From Closterium sp. Naga37s-1 (lineage: Eukaryota > Streptophyta > Zygnematophyceae > Desmidiales > Closteriaceae), in the NCBI GenBank assembly GCA_947471745.1, contig CANJKZ010000092.1, positions 1,798,001 through 1,862,000 of the forward strand: a stretch of DNA of 64,000 bases, in the 5' to 3' direction. This document shows positions 22,650 to 33,353 of the stretch, piece by piece. A program made the translations under genes and the position numbers. Positions within the stretch are counted from its first letter, which is position 1. Each line of letters begins with the position of its first letter. The notes below the pieces were generated by a model, which worked only from the letters and a program-made list of their open reading frames with translations, was not told the origin of the DNA and searched no databases.

Positions 22650-23769
22650 GTCAGAGCTGCAGAAGAGACACACGTGCACAGATCTGGGTGAGCTGCGCAG
22701 CTATCTTGGCTTGCAGATCACCCGGGACAGAGCACGACGCACCATTGCCTTGACTCAGTCACACATGGTGCAGCAGGTCCTTCAGCGCTTCGACTTCCAG
22801 TACTCCTCGCCACAGTCCACTCCTCTGCCTACCGGTCACTCGCTCTCAGCTCCACCTTAGGATGAGTCCGTAGAGCCGAGTGGCCCGTATCCAGAGCTTG
22901 TGGGCTGCTTCATGTACCTGATAACCTGCACTTGACCTGACCTAGCCTACCCTCTCAGCATCCTGGCATGCTATGTTATGCCCGGGAGACACCGACCAGA
23001 GCACTGGAAGGCCGCTAAGAGGGTGTTGCGCTACGTGTGCAGTACGTCGGGCATGGGGCTCGTGCCTGGAGGACGGGGTCGTCTTGTCCTCACTGGACAC
23101 GCAGACGCTTCTTGGGTTGACGACTTGGATACGCAGCGGTCGTCACAGGGTTACACTTTCAGGCTTGGCTCCGGCTCTGTTTCTTGGCGGTCTACCCGCT
23201 CGTCTTCTGTTCTCAGTTCCAGTTGTGAGGCTGAGATCTACGCAGGGGCCATGGCTGCACAGGAGTTACGCTGGCTCACCTACCTGCTAACCGACTGGGA
23301 GAGCCGCCTCGTTCTCCTCCAGTTCTGTACGTCGACAACAAGGCCATGATTTCCTTGTGTCAGGACCATAGACTGGAGTACAGAACGAAGCACATCGCTC
23401 TGCGTTACTTCCTTGCTCGAGAGTTGCAGCAGCGTGGTCAGCTTGGTCTTGCTTACATGGCCTCTCGGGCCAACACTGCTGATATCTTCACCAAGGCACT
23501 TCAGCCTTGTACCTACTTGGCCTCACTTGCTCACTTCTTAACTTTGCTTGTACTGTGATCTATATACACATACATGCGTGCTTGCACTTGTTAGGTTTTG
23601 ATCACTGTACTGCTTGTTCTCTATTATAACTCTGCATATGGACTGGCCTTGTGGCCATTTTGCTTGTGCTCGGAGTGTGTGGTGACTTTGTGATCCACCC
23701 TGAGCTTGCTTTGCTTTTCTTGACTGGTCTTGTGACCTCTTGTTCTCCCCCAATTTGCCTATGGGGGTG

Positions 23770-23870
23770 TGTCAAACTTATATGTTGCATGTTGTGTAGG
23801 CTGTAGTGGGGTAGCCCATATGGGGTACAACCACTACAGCCCACACAACATGCAACATATAAGTTTGACA
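23770..23870 (+). repeat. copia-3 abnormal 3' LTR: 61 bp of LTR plus 40-bp inverted copy
   Basis: Positions 23,770-23,830 repeat the first 61 bp of the LTR. Positions 23,831-23,870 are the reverse complement of 23,770-23,809 with one mismatch. The structure is a 40-bp inverted repeat with a 21-bp spacer. It ends TTTGACA, directly followed by the TAAAA duplication, so this is the integrated end. Confidence 0.88.
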
Positions 23871-23987
23871 TAAAATGGAAGCAGAATACGGAAGGAAAAT
23901 ACGGAAGCAGCAAGCATAATGAAGGAAGGAGGGAAGGAAGTATGAAAGGTGGGAGGGAAGGAAAGAAGGAAGGACGGACGGAAGGAA
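23871..23987 (+). other. Purine-rich flank between copia-3 and the GA array
   Basis: This short stretch of GGAA- and GAAGGAAG-type repeats grades into the (GA)n tract that starts the array. No gene is visible. Confidence 0.6.
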
Positions 23988-24030
23988 TGAGAGAGCGAGA
24001 CCGAGAGCGAGAGAGCGAGAGAGAGAGAAC

Positions 24031-24085
<55 letters not shown>
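23988..24085 (+). repeat. (GA)n microsatellite before GA-1
   Basis: It is a (GA)n tract with interruptions (GCGA, GAAC, GAAA) in its first half and pure GA in its last ~40 bp. It borders GA-1 on the 5' side. Confidence 0.95.
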
Positions 24086-24088
<3 letters not shown>

Positions 24089-24139
24089 CCTAGCCTCTGC
24101 CCTCTCCCCCTTTAGCCCTCTGCCCTCTCCTTTGGGAGC

Positions 24140-24147
24140 TATATAAG
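24140..24147 (+). promoter_or_regulatory. GA-1 sense TATA box
   Basis: TATATAAG sits in GGGAGCTATATAAGAGG. About 30 bp downstream is CTCATTGTTCAGTT, a stretch with counterparts (CATTATTCAGTT) at the same distance in GA-2, GA-4 and GA-7, so a start site near there is likely. Confidence 0.6.
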
Positions 24148-24210
24148 AGGCCCCGCTGGGCCTCTTCATCTCATTGTTCAGTTGGTGCAGAATTTTTTAT
24201 TATATTTTTT

Positions 24211-24285
24211 CGCTCGCGCCGGCCGCCTTCGGCGGCCGACGCTCGACGGCGCGGCCTTCGGCCGCACGTGAGGGGACGGCAAGTG
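24211..24285 (+). ncRNA. GA-1 structured 5' leader with two UUC-loop hairpins
   Basis: The first hairpin is GGCCGCC-TTC-GGCGGCC (24,221-24,237); its stem can extend with GCGCC pairing to GACGC, one mismatch. The second is GCGGCC-TTC-GGCCGC (24,251-24,265). The flank GTGAGGGGACGGCAAG follows. The block recurs in GA-2, GA-4 and GA-6, and partly in GA-5. Its function is unknown. Confidence 0.6.
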
Positions 24286-24325
24286 ACAACACACACAGTG
24301 GTTCATAATCAAAGGCAGTACAAGC

Positions 24326-24349
24326 ATGGCATTTGCTACGGTAGCCTAG
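24326..24349 (+). CDS. GA-1 seven-codon upstream ORF
   Basis: ATGGCA opens a seven-codon frame (MAFATVA) ending TAG, 15 nt before the main ATG at 24,365. GA-2, GA-4, GA-5 and GA-6 have an upstream ORF of exactly the same length in the same place. The coding role is inferred from that conservation. Confidence 0.5.
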   Translation: MAFATVA

Positions 24350-24364
24350 CCAAGCAAACCAAGC

Positions 24365-27300
24365 ATGGGGCAAACGGAGCCCGCGTCTACATGCGGTGAG
24401 CTCCAAGGGCGTGAAGAACGCCCGTTAGGGAGCGCCACAGCTCCCGGACCACAAGCGTGCTTGCGCCGATCGCCGCGGCTCCAGATCCTGTGCGCAAGTG
24501 CCGCCTCAAGCCCCGGACAGCCTCGTCAAGCTGTCCCGCAGCAGCAGCGCCACCCTCCGCGGGCGCAGCCAGCACGGGCGCCAGCAGCACTGCAAGCTGG
24601 TCCGTGGCGTCCAGGCAAGTGTCACGCTGGCGGCCACGGAAGGTCTCAGGAGGGATCACGGGGAGAGAGGAGTGAGCAAGGACCTGAATCAGCAGCAGCG
24701 CGTGGAGACTCTCCGCGAGGCGGTGGAGCTGGCCGAGTGTCGCCTCGGGAACACGGGTCTGCGGAGGCTGGAGTGCCTCCGCCAGGAACTGGAGCGGCTC
24801 CTCAGCATCAACATGGAGAGCATACGGAGCCGCCGCCGCGCCACCACCCGCGGCCACAAACTCCACTCCCGCAACGGGCGGAACCGGCGGCAGATGGAGA
24901 CGAGAGCCAAGAGCAGGTGCCGAAACAGCGGTAGAAGAACTGGCGGCGCATGCATCTGAGGGGGAGGCGCAGCAACAGGCTGCGGGTTCGCGGGGAGCGC
25001 GGCCGGACGAGGAGCCTCGTGGGCAGGCGAGGCGCGCATCGAACTGTTCTGGCTCTGCGCCGCCCTCTCCTCACGAACCGCCCTCGAAACTTCCCGCTGA
25101 AGATCCGCCATCGTCACGGGCGGGCGGTACCCCCCACCCCCGCCACGAGCACGGGGACCCCTCCAATCCCCCTGACCTCCGGGGTGAGCCGGCCAGTGCG
25201 ACTGTTGTTGGTAACGCCGTGGGGACTCAAGACGGCAACGAGACGACTTGCGCTCCTGGTGGGGCACGGGGGAATGGGGGCGCGACGAGCGACGGTCAGG
25301 TGACGGAGGGCGTGACGGTTGACCTGCCGGGGCCATCGGCGTCACAGCAGGTGCGGACTGACCCGCCGCCAAGGGCGCAACCAGCGGAGCCGGTCCGCCA
25401 GTGGTGGCGGACGCCGCCTTCGGTGACGAAGCAGAGGCCGGAGCAGGCACGCTGGGGACAAAAGCGGGCGGTGCAACAGGGGCGCCAGGGACAGGTGCAG
25501 GGGGATCAGCAACACCCCCAACAGGGGCAGACGCCGACGGCTCGACAAGGGGAGCCGGGGGGCCAAGGGCCGCAGGCGGAGCAGACGGAACAACGGCAGG
25601 GGCAGACGGGCCAGCCCCTTGCGCGGCAAGGGGATCCGCGGGTGCGTGGGGAGGAGTCCTTTCAGAGACTGTTGTCGAGGGTTTCGGAGCCGGCGGTAGA
25701 GGGGGCTTCGTCGCCATGGTCACCCTTTCGGGCTCCGCCGGAGGCTTGGCGGCCGCAGCCGACCAGGCGGCAACGAGCTCTGGCGACGGCTCAGGCGCAC
25801 CAGCAATCACCATCGCAGGAGCGGGGAGGCCGCGGGACTAGGAGACAAGCTGTAAGCGGGACAGGCGGAGGGCCGGAGAACGTGTATCAGGCAACCCGGC
25901 TCCGGGCTTTCCAACGTGGCGAATGGGAGCAGTTGTACCGGGACGCGTTGGACGCAGTCAACACACCGCCACCACCAAAACACCAGCCAGATGCGACAGG
26001 AGTCATCAATCGTGCGGAGGGCCTGGCGAAACGTGGCAGCTTGCGCCGGGCCGTGCTGGCCCTGGAGTCAATGCCAGTTTGCACTCCCAGCCCGGAAATA
26101 TTGGAGGAGCTGCGCCAAAAGCACCCACCTGCTGAACACGAGGCAGTGACATGGCCCGTGCCACAAAGGTCAAAGCTGCCAATCCCCTACCCCGACTTCG
26201 CCAAAATTCTGGGAAGATGCGAAAATGGGGTGGGAGCCGGACCGTCAGGCATGACATTCGAGCACCTACGCGACGCGGCAATTACCAATGCAATGGTCAG
26301 CACCCATCTGCACGCCTTGGTTAACACGATGCTGGGAGGAAAATTGCCAGGCTCGGTCGTGAACCTTCTGACTGCGTCACGACTCATAGCCCTCGCCAAG
26401 CCGGGGGGAGGGGCTAGGCCAATTGCAATTGGCGAATGTCTGACGAGGCTGGCAGCCAAGGCTGCCCTACAGGCCACGGGTGAGGCGGCCCGCGAATTCT
26501 TTCTACCGCTACAGTTCGGGGTGGTAGTGCCAGGTGGTGCAGAAGCGGTAATCCACGCAACCAGGGCGTACTTGGATGCCCGCCCGGATAGCCTGGTCCT
26601 ACAGGCGGATATTTCAAACGCGTTCAACAGCATTTCGCGAGAAGCCATCGCCACCACGTTATAGGATCCCGCCCTATCGCCACTGCTACCGCTAGTGAAA
26701 CTCACATACGGTAACCAGTCGCAACTACTCCTGGACGCCAACTTCAACTCCGAACCGCTGACAAGTGAACGCGGCGTTCGCCAGGGTGACCCCCTAGGCC
26801 CACTTCTGTTTGCAGCGGGGATACACACCACCCTCCGCGAAGTTGCAGAAGCACACCCCGACGTGCTTTGCTTGGCGTATGCGGACGACGTCACTTTTCT
26901 GGGTGACACAACCCACACTGTAGCAGCTTTCAACACTTTCACTAACAAACTGGCACAACTGGGCCTTACGCACAATCCGCAGAAGTGCGCAGCCTGGCGA
27001 TCAAGTGCAGTCAAGCAATCTCAACTCCCGCATGGAGTGCCTTTTTCCAAGGACGGCGTGAGGCTCCTGGGTAGTTTCCTGGGGCCGGATAGTGGAGCAG
27101 CTAAGTATCTAGTGGGTCAACTCGACGAGATGGCGAAGCCGCTACCCCTTATCGAACGAACTGACCCTCAAGTAGCGGCACTGCTCATCACGCGCTGTAT
27201 CTCAAGACGGGTGGCTTACCTCACTAGGACGACGCCCTTGCATTTTCTCCCCCGCGAAAAATGGAGCCAGTGGGGAAGGGACCTTCTCACCGCCCTGCTC

Positions 27301-28547
27301 ACATCGTGCGACATACGCGTCCCCACGTGTAGGGCCGAGCAAGCGCGGGTCTGGGATCAAGCGTCCCTGCCGCCATCGCTAGGGGGCATAGGCATCACTG
27401 ACCCCCTGATAGAGGGGATATACGGTTTCTCGGCGAGTTTCACACAGGCGGCGCTGCTCCTCTCCTCCCTCGCGCTAGACCCACGGAACGCCTTGGCACA
27501 AGCGCAGAATCACATGCTACTGCCGCGGGACACCGACACGCCCTTACACACATGGCTCATAGAATGCGAGACAGCCCTGCCCCTAGATGCACGAGAAATC
27601 CTCGAGAAGGAGCGTCTCGAACGGTCTGACGTGAGGCTTCAACACGTGCTCGGACTTAAGGTCCACGGCAGCAGATACGCCGTGCAGGTCCAGGTGACAA
27701 GGCGTATGCAGCCGAATCCGCTCAAGGGCCATACGCAGCGGATGTTCTCTTTGATGGGTTATGGCACCGGCGACTGGCTCGCTGCAATCCCCATCGAACC
27801 GACAGGCGGATAGGTCCAGTACACTTCGCCAACGCCATGCGTTTCCGACTAGGGCTGCCGTTTTCAACCCCCAAAAACTGCGACTGTGCCGACCACACGG
27901 CTATCACTGACCCCCGCCTCCCGAATCACCTCCTCCGCTGCGGTACAGGCAAACAGCGCATCAACACCCACAACGAACTGCGGGATGCTTGCGTTAGCAT
28001 GGCGCAAGACGCCGAGTTTATAGTTCATAGAGAGTCGGCCGCATACTGCCCTGTCGTGGAACAGACAGCCGACTTCACTATGACGGACAGAAGCAGTGGG
28101 GCGGTCTATATCTGCGACGTCACCGTCACGGATCCCATCAGCACCAGGGATCCAGAGGCACAACAAGGCAGAGGGTGGGCGGCCAGGGAGCAAGCTGACA
28201 AAAAGATTCAGCACTACGCCAACCGACCAGAGACGGTTGGCTTTTTCCCGCTAGCCGTAGACACCTACGGTTGCCCATGCGCGGAGGTACCCACCTTCCT
28301 CAAACTCTTAGCGGACACGGCGGCTCGGCGATACTTCAACGCCGATTCAAAATCATTCTATGCCGCCAATTTCCTACACCAGTTCCGTCAGAGATGGTCG
28401 GTGGCTCTTCAGAGGGCCCAGTCCGTGGGGCTCCTCCTTAAGCCGGGAGAGGCAGCGGCGGCAGAAAACCCTCCTGTAGGAGGCATAGGGCAGGAGATGC
28501 ACCTTGGGGACTGCTTCGCGGTGGTTGAGCCTTTTCTGGAGCTCTAG
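24365..28547 (+). pseudogene. GA-1 sense ORF: low-complexity N-terminus, RT and RLE
   Basis: The frame from ATG 24,365 (ACLRRSPRLQIL near the start) is open to 24,934 and then shifted. From 25,219 the frame reads GEESFQRLLSRVSEP, GVGAGPSGMTFEHLRD, SRLIALAKPGGGARPIAIGE and LQADISNAFNSISRE, then TAG at 26,662. It continues in the same frame with GVRQGDPLGPLLFA and LAYADDVTFLG. A one-base loss near 27,805 moves the C-terminal part to another frame (27,837-28,547), which has CDC, LPNHLLRC, INTHNELRDAC, ADFTMTDRSSGA, CDVTVTDP and PLAVDTYGCPCAEV. The last block matches the RLE endonuclease plan of R2-like elements. Dead copy. Confidence 0.88.
24387..25717 (-). pseudogene. GA-1 antisense ORF, frameshifted
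   Basis: From ATG 25,717 (MATKPPLPPAPKP) the minus strand encodes a Pro/Ala-rich part, SRPPSPDRRSSRPHSP, an Arg-rich segment, a Gly/Arg stretch (GGYRPPVTMADLQREVSRAV) and, after a frameshift near 24,870-24,900, the C-terminal domain ending LTGVLHALGAHRM. It corresponds over its whole length to the intact ORFs in GA-4, GA-5 and GA-6. See GA-4 for the family description. Confidence 0.7.
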
Positions 28548-28676
28548 AGAGGGTGGTGGTGTGGTAGTTGTGTGATTGGTTTGCCTTGTTTGTTTGGTTG
28601 TCAATTTGGTTAGCTAGACCTTGCACTATATACCCTGCATGTTTGTACCTTCAAACTCTATCAATACACGGACCAT

Positions 28677-28677
<1 letters not shown>

Positions 28678-28745
<68 letters not shown>
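28678..28745 (+). repeat. (GA)n between GA-1 and GA-2
   Basis: This is about 68 bp of uninterrupted (AG)n, directly after GGACCATT of GA-1 and directly before GGATCCTAG of the first GA-2 module. Confidence 0.97.
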
Positions 28746-28748
<3 letters not shown>

Positions 28749-28806
28749 CCTAGCCTCTGCCCTCTCCCCCTTTAGCCCTCTGCCCTCTCCTAACCGAGCC
28801 GGAGAG

Positions 28807-28837
<31 letters not shown>

Positions 28838-28874
28838 GCCTAGTCCTTAGCCTCTCCAGCCCTCTCCAGCCTAG

Positions 28875-28880
28875 TATAAA
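28875..28880 (+). promoter_or_regulatory. GA-2 sense TATA box
   Basis: TATAAA sits in CCTAGTATAAAGGCC, followed about 35 bp later by CTCATTATTCAGTT. The same module is present in GA-4 and GA-7. Confidence 0.65.
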
Positions 28881-28942
28881 GGCCATAGGACCTGGCCCTT
28901 GAGCCTCATTATTCAGTTCAGCGTTCACTTGCTCTCCTAACC

Positions 28943-29018
28943 GAGCCGCTCGCGCCGGTCGCCTTCGGCGGCCGACGCTCGACAGCGCGGCCTTCGACCG
29001 CGCGCTTGGGACGACAAG
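28943..29018 (+). ncRNA. GA-2 structured 5' leader
   Basis: Hairpin GGTCGCC-TTC-GGCGGCC (28,957-28,973) keeps pairing through a G-U pair. The second hairpin (from GCGCGG to CCGCGC) keeps six pairs. The downstream GTGAGGGG of the other copies is replaced by CTTGGG. CGAGC before and GCTCG after the first hairpin can also pair. Confidence 0.55.
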
Positions 29019-29062
29019 TCAAAGGCAACAACAAGCAACTATACGCAACACTGCATACAACC

Positions 29063-29086
29063 ATGGCAGGCCACACAAGTTCCTAG
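29063..29086 (+). CDS. GA-2 seven-codon upstream ORF
   Basis: ATG GCA ... TAG encodes MAGHTSS, 13 nt before the main ATG at 29,100. Length and position are conserved although the peptide differs from other copies, which suggests a role in controlling initiation at the main ATG. Confidence 0.5.
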   Translation: MAGHTSS

Positions 29087-29099
29087 GCAAGACGAAGCA

Positions 29100-32000
29100 A
29101 TGGAGCACGAGGAGGCGGCAACTACATGCGATCCGCCTCAAGGGGACCGAGAATCCCTGTCAAGGACCTCCACAACTCCTGTACTACCAACGAGCTTGCG
29201 CCGATCGCGTCGGCTGCAGACCCTGCGCGCAAACAACGCCGCAGACCACGAACGGCAGCGTCAAGCTGGCCCACAGCCCCAACGGCTCCCCGCGTGGGCG
29301 CAGCCAACACGGGCACCAGGAGGAGGGAGAGCTGCTCTGCCGCGTCAAGGCAATCCTCCCGTTGGCCGTCAAGGAGGATACCCAGGGGAGCCCGCGTCAG
29401 AGACGCGTGCGCCTGCACCTGAATCAGCAGGAGCGCATGCAGGCTCTCAGAGAGCCACCACACCTGGCCAAGCGTCGCCTCTGGCACGCGCACCTACGGG
29501 GGAGGAGCCTCTAGTGCAGGGAAAGGAAAGTGAGCAGCGACGGCAGATGGAGCAGCATCAGACGGGTGAGCCGTCACCACTCCTCCCGCCGCGGACACAA
29601 CCTCCAGGCCCGCCACAAGAGGCACGCGCGGCAGCCGAAGGTGCGCCCCAGGTGCGGAGGTTGACGCAGCAGGAGCAGGAGGAGGAGGAGCAACCGCAGG
29701 AAACGCGGCCACAGGAGGTGCAGCAGGAGGAGCCACAGGCGCCGGCGCGGCATGCCGCGAGCTGCTCCGGCTCGCCTGCTCGGCCCTCTCCTCGCGCATT
29801 GCAGCCGAAACGACCCGCTGCACATCCGCAAGCGTCAGCGGTGGCTCATACGCCCCGCCACCACCACGACCGCGACCACCCCTCCAGCCACCGCGACCGC
29901 CACGGTGGGCAGGCCAGTTCGCCTGTGAATGGTGACGCCGAGGAGAATCACGTCGGCGCCGCGACGACTCCCGCTCATCTCGCGGCAAGGGTGAGTGAGG
30001 ACGAGAGGGTCGGCGATGTGGGGATGGATGATGCTGAGCCGGCCGGGCAGCAGGGGATGACGCAGGAGCCGACGGCGAAACGGCATCCCCCGCCTGGTAC
30101 AGGACGGCGCTGGTGGCTGGAGGCGGCTGGTAAGACGGGTCAGCAGCAGTAGCAGAAGGCGCCCCGGCGGGCGCAGCCTGTGGCGGCACGGAGGCCGCCA
30201 CAGCAGCCGCATACGAAGCCGCAGCAGCAGGCGCAGGAGGTTGCGCCGGAGCAGACGCCGCGGCAGGCGCAGGAGCAGGCGCAGGAGCAGACGCAGCTGC
30301 ACGCGCAGGAGCAGACACCGCGGCTGGTACCGGAGCAGTCGCCGCAGCAGGCGCAGGAGCAGACGCGTCACCGCGTGCAGCCAAGTGCGCCACTTCAGGA
30401 GCAGGGGCTTCCACCACAGCAGGCGCGGACGACGACGCCACGGCAGGAGGTGGCGCCACAACAGGCGCAGGGGCCAGGTCAGCAGGAGGCACAGGCGACG
30501 GCGCAGACACAGGATCGGGAGGTGGCGACATCCCCGCAGTTGCCGGAGCCGGTGCCGATACAGCAGGAGGGGCAACGACAGCAGACGCCACGGCAAAGGG
30601 CCTTGGCGAATACACGAGATCGTCCCCAAGCGCGACAGGCATCTCGGCGAGGACGAGGCGCGGGGCAGCAGAACACGGGTGGACGAAGCGGCAGACCGGA
30701 GAACGGGTTCCAACGAGCAGCGCGAAGGGCTTTAACTCGAGAAGCAACTAATGAAGAGGAAGAAGCACGGGACGCTACTTATGTTCCCACAGAGGTAGCC
30801 GAGTCCTCAGAAGAAGACGCAGTCGAGGATGAATTGTGCCTGCCTGGGGAGAGAATCGCAACACCAAGCCGAGCCGCATCGAGGAACTTGGCCGGCTCCC
30901 GAAATCGAACCGCATCTACAAACATTTCCCCCTCCCCCCGAGCCGCTCCTCACAGCGTCTCGCCTACTGGCTCTCTCCAAACCGGACGGAGGGACAAGGC
31001 CGATCGCTATTGGTGAAAGCATCACCAGACTCGCCGCCAAAACAGCTCTGATGTTGACAGCAGGGGCAGCGAGAAAATTCTTCATGCCACACCAGTTCGG
31101 CGTGGCAGTGCCCGGGGGAGCGGAGGCGGTAATTCACATCACCCGCGCCTACTTATCTGAAAACTCTTCTGCACTAGTCCTCCAGGCAGACCTAGCCAAC
31201 GCCTTCAACAGTGTCAACAGAGCCGCAATAGCATCCGCGCTTGACAACTCGGCTCTAGCACCACTACTGCCATTAGTACAGCTCACCTACGGGGCCCCCT
31301 CACCGCTCTACCTGGACGAGGGCTTCAAGCATGAGCCCCTGCTGAGCATGACGGGAGTTCGGCAGGGAGACCCTCTTGGGCCACTGCTGTTTGCAGCTGC
31401 AATCAATCCCGCGTTACAAGCTACAGCCCAAGCCTTCCCTACTGTAGCCTGCCTAGCGTACGCAGACGACGTCACCTTCCTAGGGGAGCAATCTACCTGC
31501 GTAGCAGCGTTTCAGCACTTCACAGAGAGCCTCATGACAATTGGCCTGCATCATAACCCATCCAAGTGCGCGGCCTGGTCACAGTCAGGCATCCCCACCA
31601 CCGCCTTACCTCCGGGTGTCCCGTTCACTGGAAACGGCGTGAAGCTGCTAGGCAGTTTCATAGGCTCTGATGAGGCCACAGCAGACTTCATTCGTTCAAA
31701 CCTTAGCTCCATGGCGGCACCTCTCGGCCTGATAGCACGGATGGAACCTCAGCTGGCTGCCCTGCTACTCTCCAGGTGTATCTCAAGACGAGTTTCTTAC
31801 CTCACCCGGACCACACCCCTCATGCATTTGCCTCTGAATGAGTGGTCCGGCTGGGGCAGGCAGCTGTTTGAGACTCTGTTAACAGCATGTGGCATTAGGC
31901 ATCCGCGGGGTGATGCTGAAATCTCTCGTACATGGTCCCAAGCTTCGCTGCCAGTATCACTTGGGGGCCTCGGAATCACTGACCCCGCGGTTGAGGGCAG

Positions 32001-33135
32001 CTACAGCTACCTAGCTAGCTTTACCCAGGCACAGCAGCTGCTCTCAACTCTTGAAGATAGCCAGTTAGGGCCCCTGACGGAAACACGGGTGCAGATGATG
32101 GGGCCGTACACAGACACCTGCGCTCTCTACAGCTGGCTAGCTCGGTGTGAGGCAGACCTACCGAGTGATGCAGGGGAGCTACTACAGAGCGACAGGGCTG
32201 CTCCCACGGGTGTGAAGCTGCAACAGGGGCTAGCTTTGGCAGTTCAAGGCAGGAGATATGCTAACCAGGTGGAGAGCACACGGAGCATGACCCCAAACCC
32301 CAATAGCGGCCACACGCAGCGCCTTCTCTCTTTGTCAGGGTACGGAGCTGGGGACTGGCTCCATGCAGCTCCGCTCATGCCCTCCCTGAGGCTTGACGGT
32401 CCCCACTTTGCCACAGCCCTCCAGTTCAGGCTAGGACTTCCATTTTCAGCCCCCGGCATTTGTGACTGCACCAAACAGGTTCCCATCCCAGACAAACGGC
32501 TTCCAAACCATCTGCTACGCTGCGCCACAGGAGGGGGAAGGACAAATACTCACAACGAGCTGAGGGATGAGTGCATTAGGATGGCACAGTACGCCGGGTT
32601 CATGGTGCACAAGGAAACGGCGGAGTTCTGCCCGGTCACTAGGAAGACAGCGGACCTAACCATTCGTGATCGGTCCTCAGGGGCAGTGTGGATAGGGGAC
32701 GTCACCATCACTGACCCCATCAGCACGCGCGACCCCAATGCGGTGAAAGGAAGGGGGTGGGCTGCCAGGGAAGCCGCTGACAAAAAAATCTCAGACTACA
32801 GCGGCTCCCCGGCAGCCTACGTCTCATTCGTACCCCTCGCAGTCGAGACTTATGGCTGCCCATGCGCAGAGGTCCCCGCTTTCCTCAAGCTCTTGGCTCA
32901 CACGGCTGCACGCAAGCTCTTCAACGCCGACCCTTCAACCTACCAGGCGGCAAAACTACTCAACCAGTTCCGCCAGAGATGGTCGGTCGCCCTTCAGCGA
33001 GCGCAGGCCGTAAGCTACAAGGCCAAGTGCAACATGGCAGCAGAGGCCCAGAACCCTCTTGTTGGGGCCCCTGGCGAGGAAATGTCCCTGGGGGACTGTT
33101 TTGCGGTGCTCGAGCCTACTGCTGAGCTCCCTTAG
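29100..33135 (+). pseudogene. GA-2 sense ORF with nearly complete RT-RLE C-terminal part
   Basis: The frame from ATG 29,100 is open to a TAG at 30,150 and then continues in the same frame to 31,016, including the acidic VAESSEEDAVEDE. After a deletion/frameshift near 30,850-30,950 another frame is open without break to 33,135. It carries SRLLALSKPDGGTRPIAIGE, LQADLANAFNSVNRA, GVRQGDPLGPLLFA and LAYADDVTFLGE, then CDC, LPNHLLRC, NTHNELRDEC, ADLTIRDRSSGA, GDVTITDP and PLAVETYGCPCAEV. Missing are the region with GVGAGPSG and the domain before it. RT motifs A, B and C and all RLE motifs are intact, so only the 5' half is damaged. Confidence 0.87.
29122..30747 (-). pseudogene. GA-2 antisense ORF with one nonsense codon
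   Basis: The minus-strand frame is open from 30,747 to 29,494 and, after a single TAG where relatives have CAG (Gln), from 29,493 to 29,122. The true start is unclear; it may lie inside, since relatives start at MATKPP or MKPP. It has SRPHSPLPRDERESSRRRRD, GGRGGWRGGRGRGGGG, PPLTLADVQRVVSAAMREER and a C-terminal domain with TLGQVWWLSESLHALLLIQV. Despite clear divergence, the antisense protein is better conserved than the sense reading of the same DNA. Confidence 0.7.
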
Positions 33136-33292
33136 GAGCTTCTTTGGGGGGGTGGAGGGGGGTGGGGCGGGGTTGTAGGATGTTCTTAGGATCTGGTTTG
33201 CTGCTAGGTTGTTCTTTTAGTCTCTGGTGTTGCCTTTTTCTATGCTGCCTTGGTTGTTTGTACTCACCCGTTATATCAATACAAGGACCGCT

Positions 33293-33310
33293 TGAGAGAG
33301 AGAGAGAGAC
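33293..33310 (+). repeat. Short (GA)n between GA-2 and GA-3
   Basis: Only 17-18 bp of GA follow ACAAGGACCGCTT. GA-3 starts right after with ACAACGCACAACAACAAC, without a promoter module. Confidence 0.9.
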
Positions 33311-33353
33311 AACGCACAACAACAACAACACCCCCAGGCGTGCCTCTGCCGCC

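Larger units (their letters stand above)
17221..23558 (+). pseudogene. copia-3 pol: protease, integrase, RT, RNase H, interrupted by copia-4
   Basis: Protease at about 17,400 keeps an intact LDSGAS. Integrase (about 17,790-18,640) has the HHCC region, a TAG at 18,047 where the Trp of MDVWGP is expected, and HSDRGGEF and NGVAERR. A Glu/Pro then Gly/Ala/Leu repeat linker with an LREWFAWR module runs to about 19,740. RT runs 20,384-21,086 with a stop at about 20,718. YVDDLVFATADTEG is at 21,026, directly before copia-4. Reading resumes at 22,655 (SELQKRHTCTDLGELRSYL). Stops follow near 22,858 and 22,935, then RNase H with HADASWVDDLD and SCEAEIYAGAMAAQELRW. Non-functional. Confidence 0.88.
14639..23870 (+). 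mobile_element. copia-3: Ty1/copia element with fold-back 3' end, carrying two later insertions
   Basis: TAAAA occurs at 14,634-14,638 and 23,871-23,875, so these are the integrated ends. The 5' LTR (131 bp) and primer binding site are normal. Inside are a GC-rich leader, gag remnant, protease, integrase, repeat linker, RT, RNase H and 3' untranslated region. A solo LTR (16,243-17,042) and copia-4 (21,087-22,649) inserted later. The 3' LTR stops after 61 bp and is followed by an inverted copy of its own first 40 bp. Many stops in pol show an inactive copy. No N-terminal Gag domain was found. Confidence 0.9.
24086..28677 (+). mobile_element. GA-1: RLE-type non-LTR retrotransposon between (GA)n tracts, degenerate
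   Basis: It starts after (GA)n with GATCCTAGCCTCTGCCC and ends TATCAATACACGGACCATT, directly followed by (AG)n at 28,678. It has no LTRs and no poly(A) tail. It contains a TATA box, the double-hairpin leader, the seven-codon upstream ORF, the antisense ORF (frameshifted) and RT-RLE. About 500 bp between the conserved ENVYQ region and LRAFQRGEW is deleted relative to GA-4. Its length of about 4.6 kb compares with about 5.5 kb for GA-4. Confidence 0.88.
28746..33292 (+). mobile_element. GA-2: RLE-type non-LTR retrotransposon
   Basis: It runs from GATCCTAGCCTC to ATACAAGGACCGCTT, followed by (GA)n at 33,293. Two 5' modules occur: one without a TATA box (28,746-28,799), then a (GA)n tract (28,800-28,837) and one with TATAAA. 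The leader hairpins, upstream ORF, antisense ORF and RT-RLE follow. It is more diverged from GA-1, 4, 5 and 6 than these are from each other. A deletion removes the N-terminal part of the RT domain. Confidence 0.88.

Noticed and set aside
28568-28928. Arg-Glu (RERERE) and Ser-Leu repeat ORFs over (GA)n tracts, here and at the other tracts
   Set aside because: Direct translation of the microsatellite; not genes.
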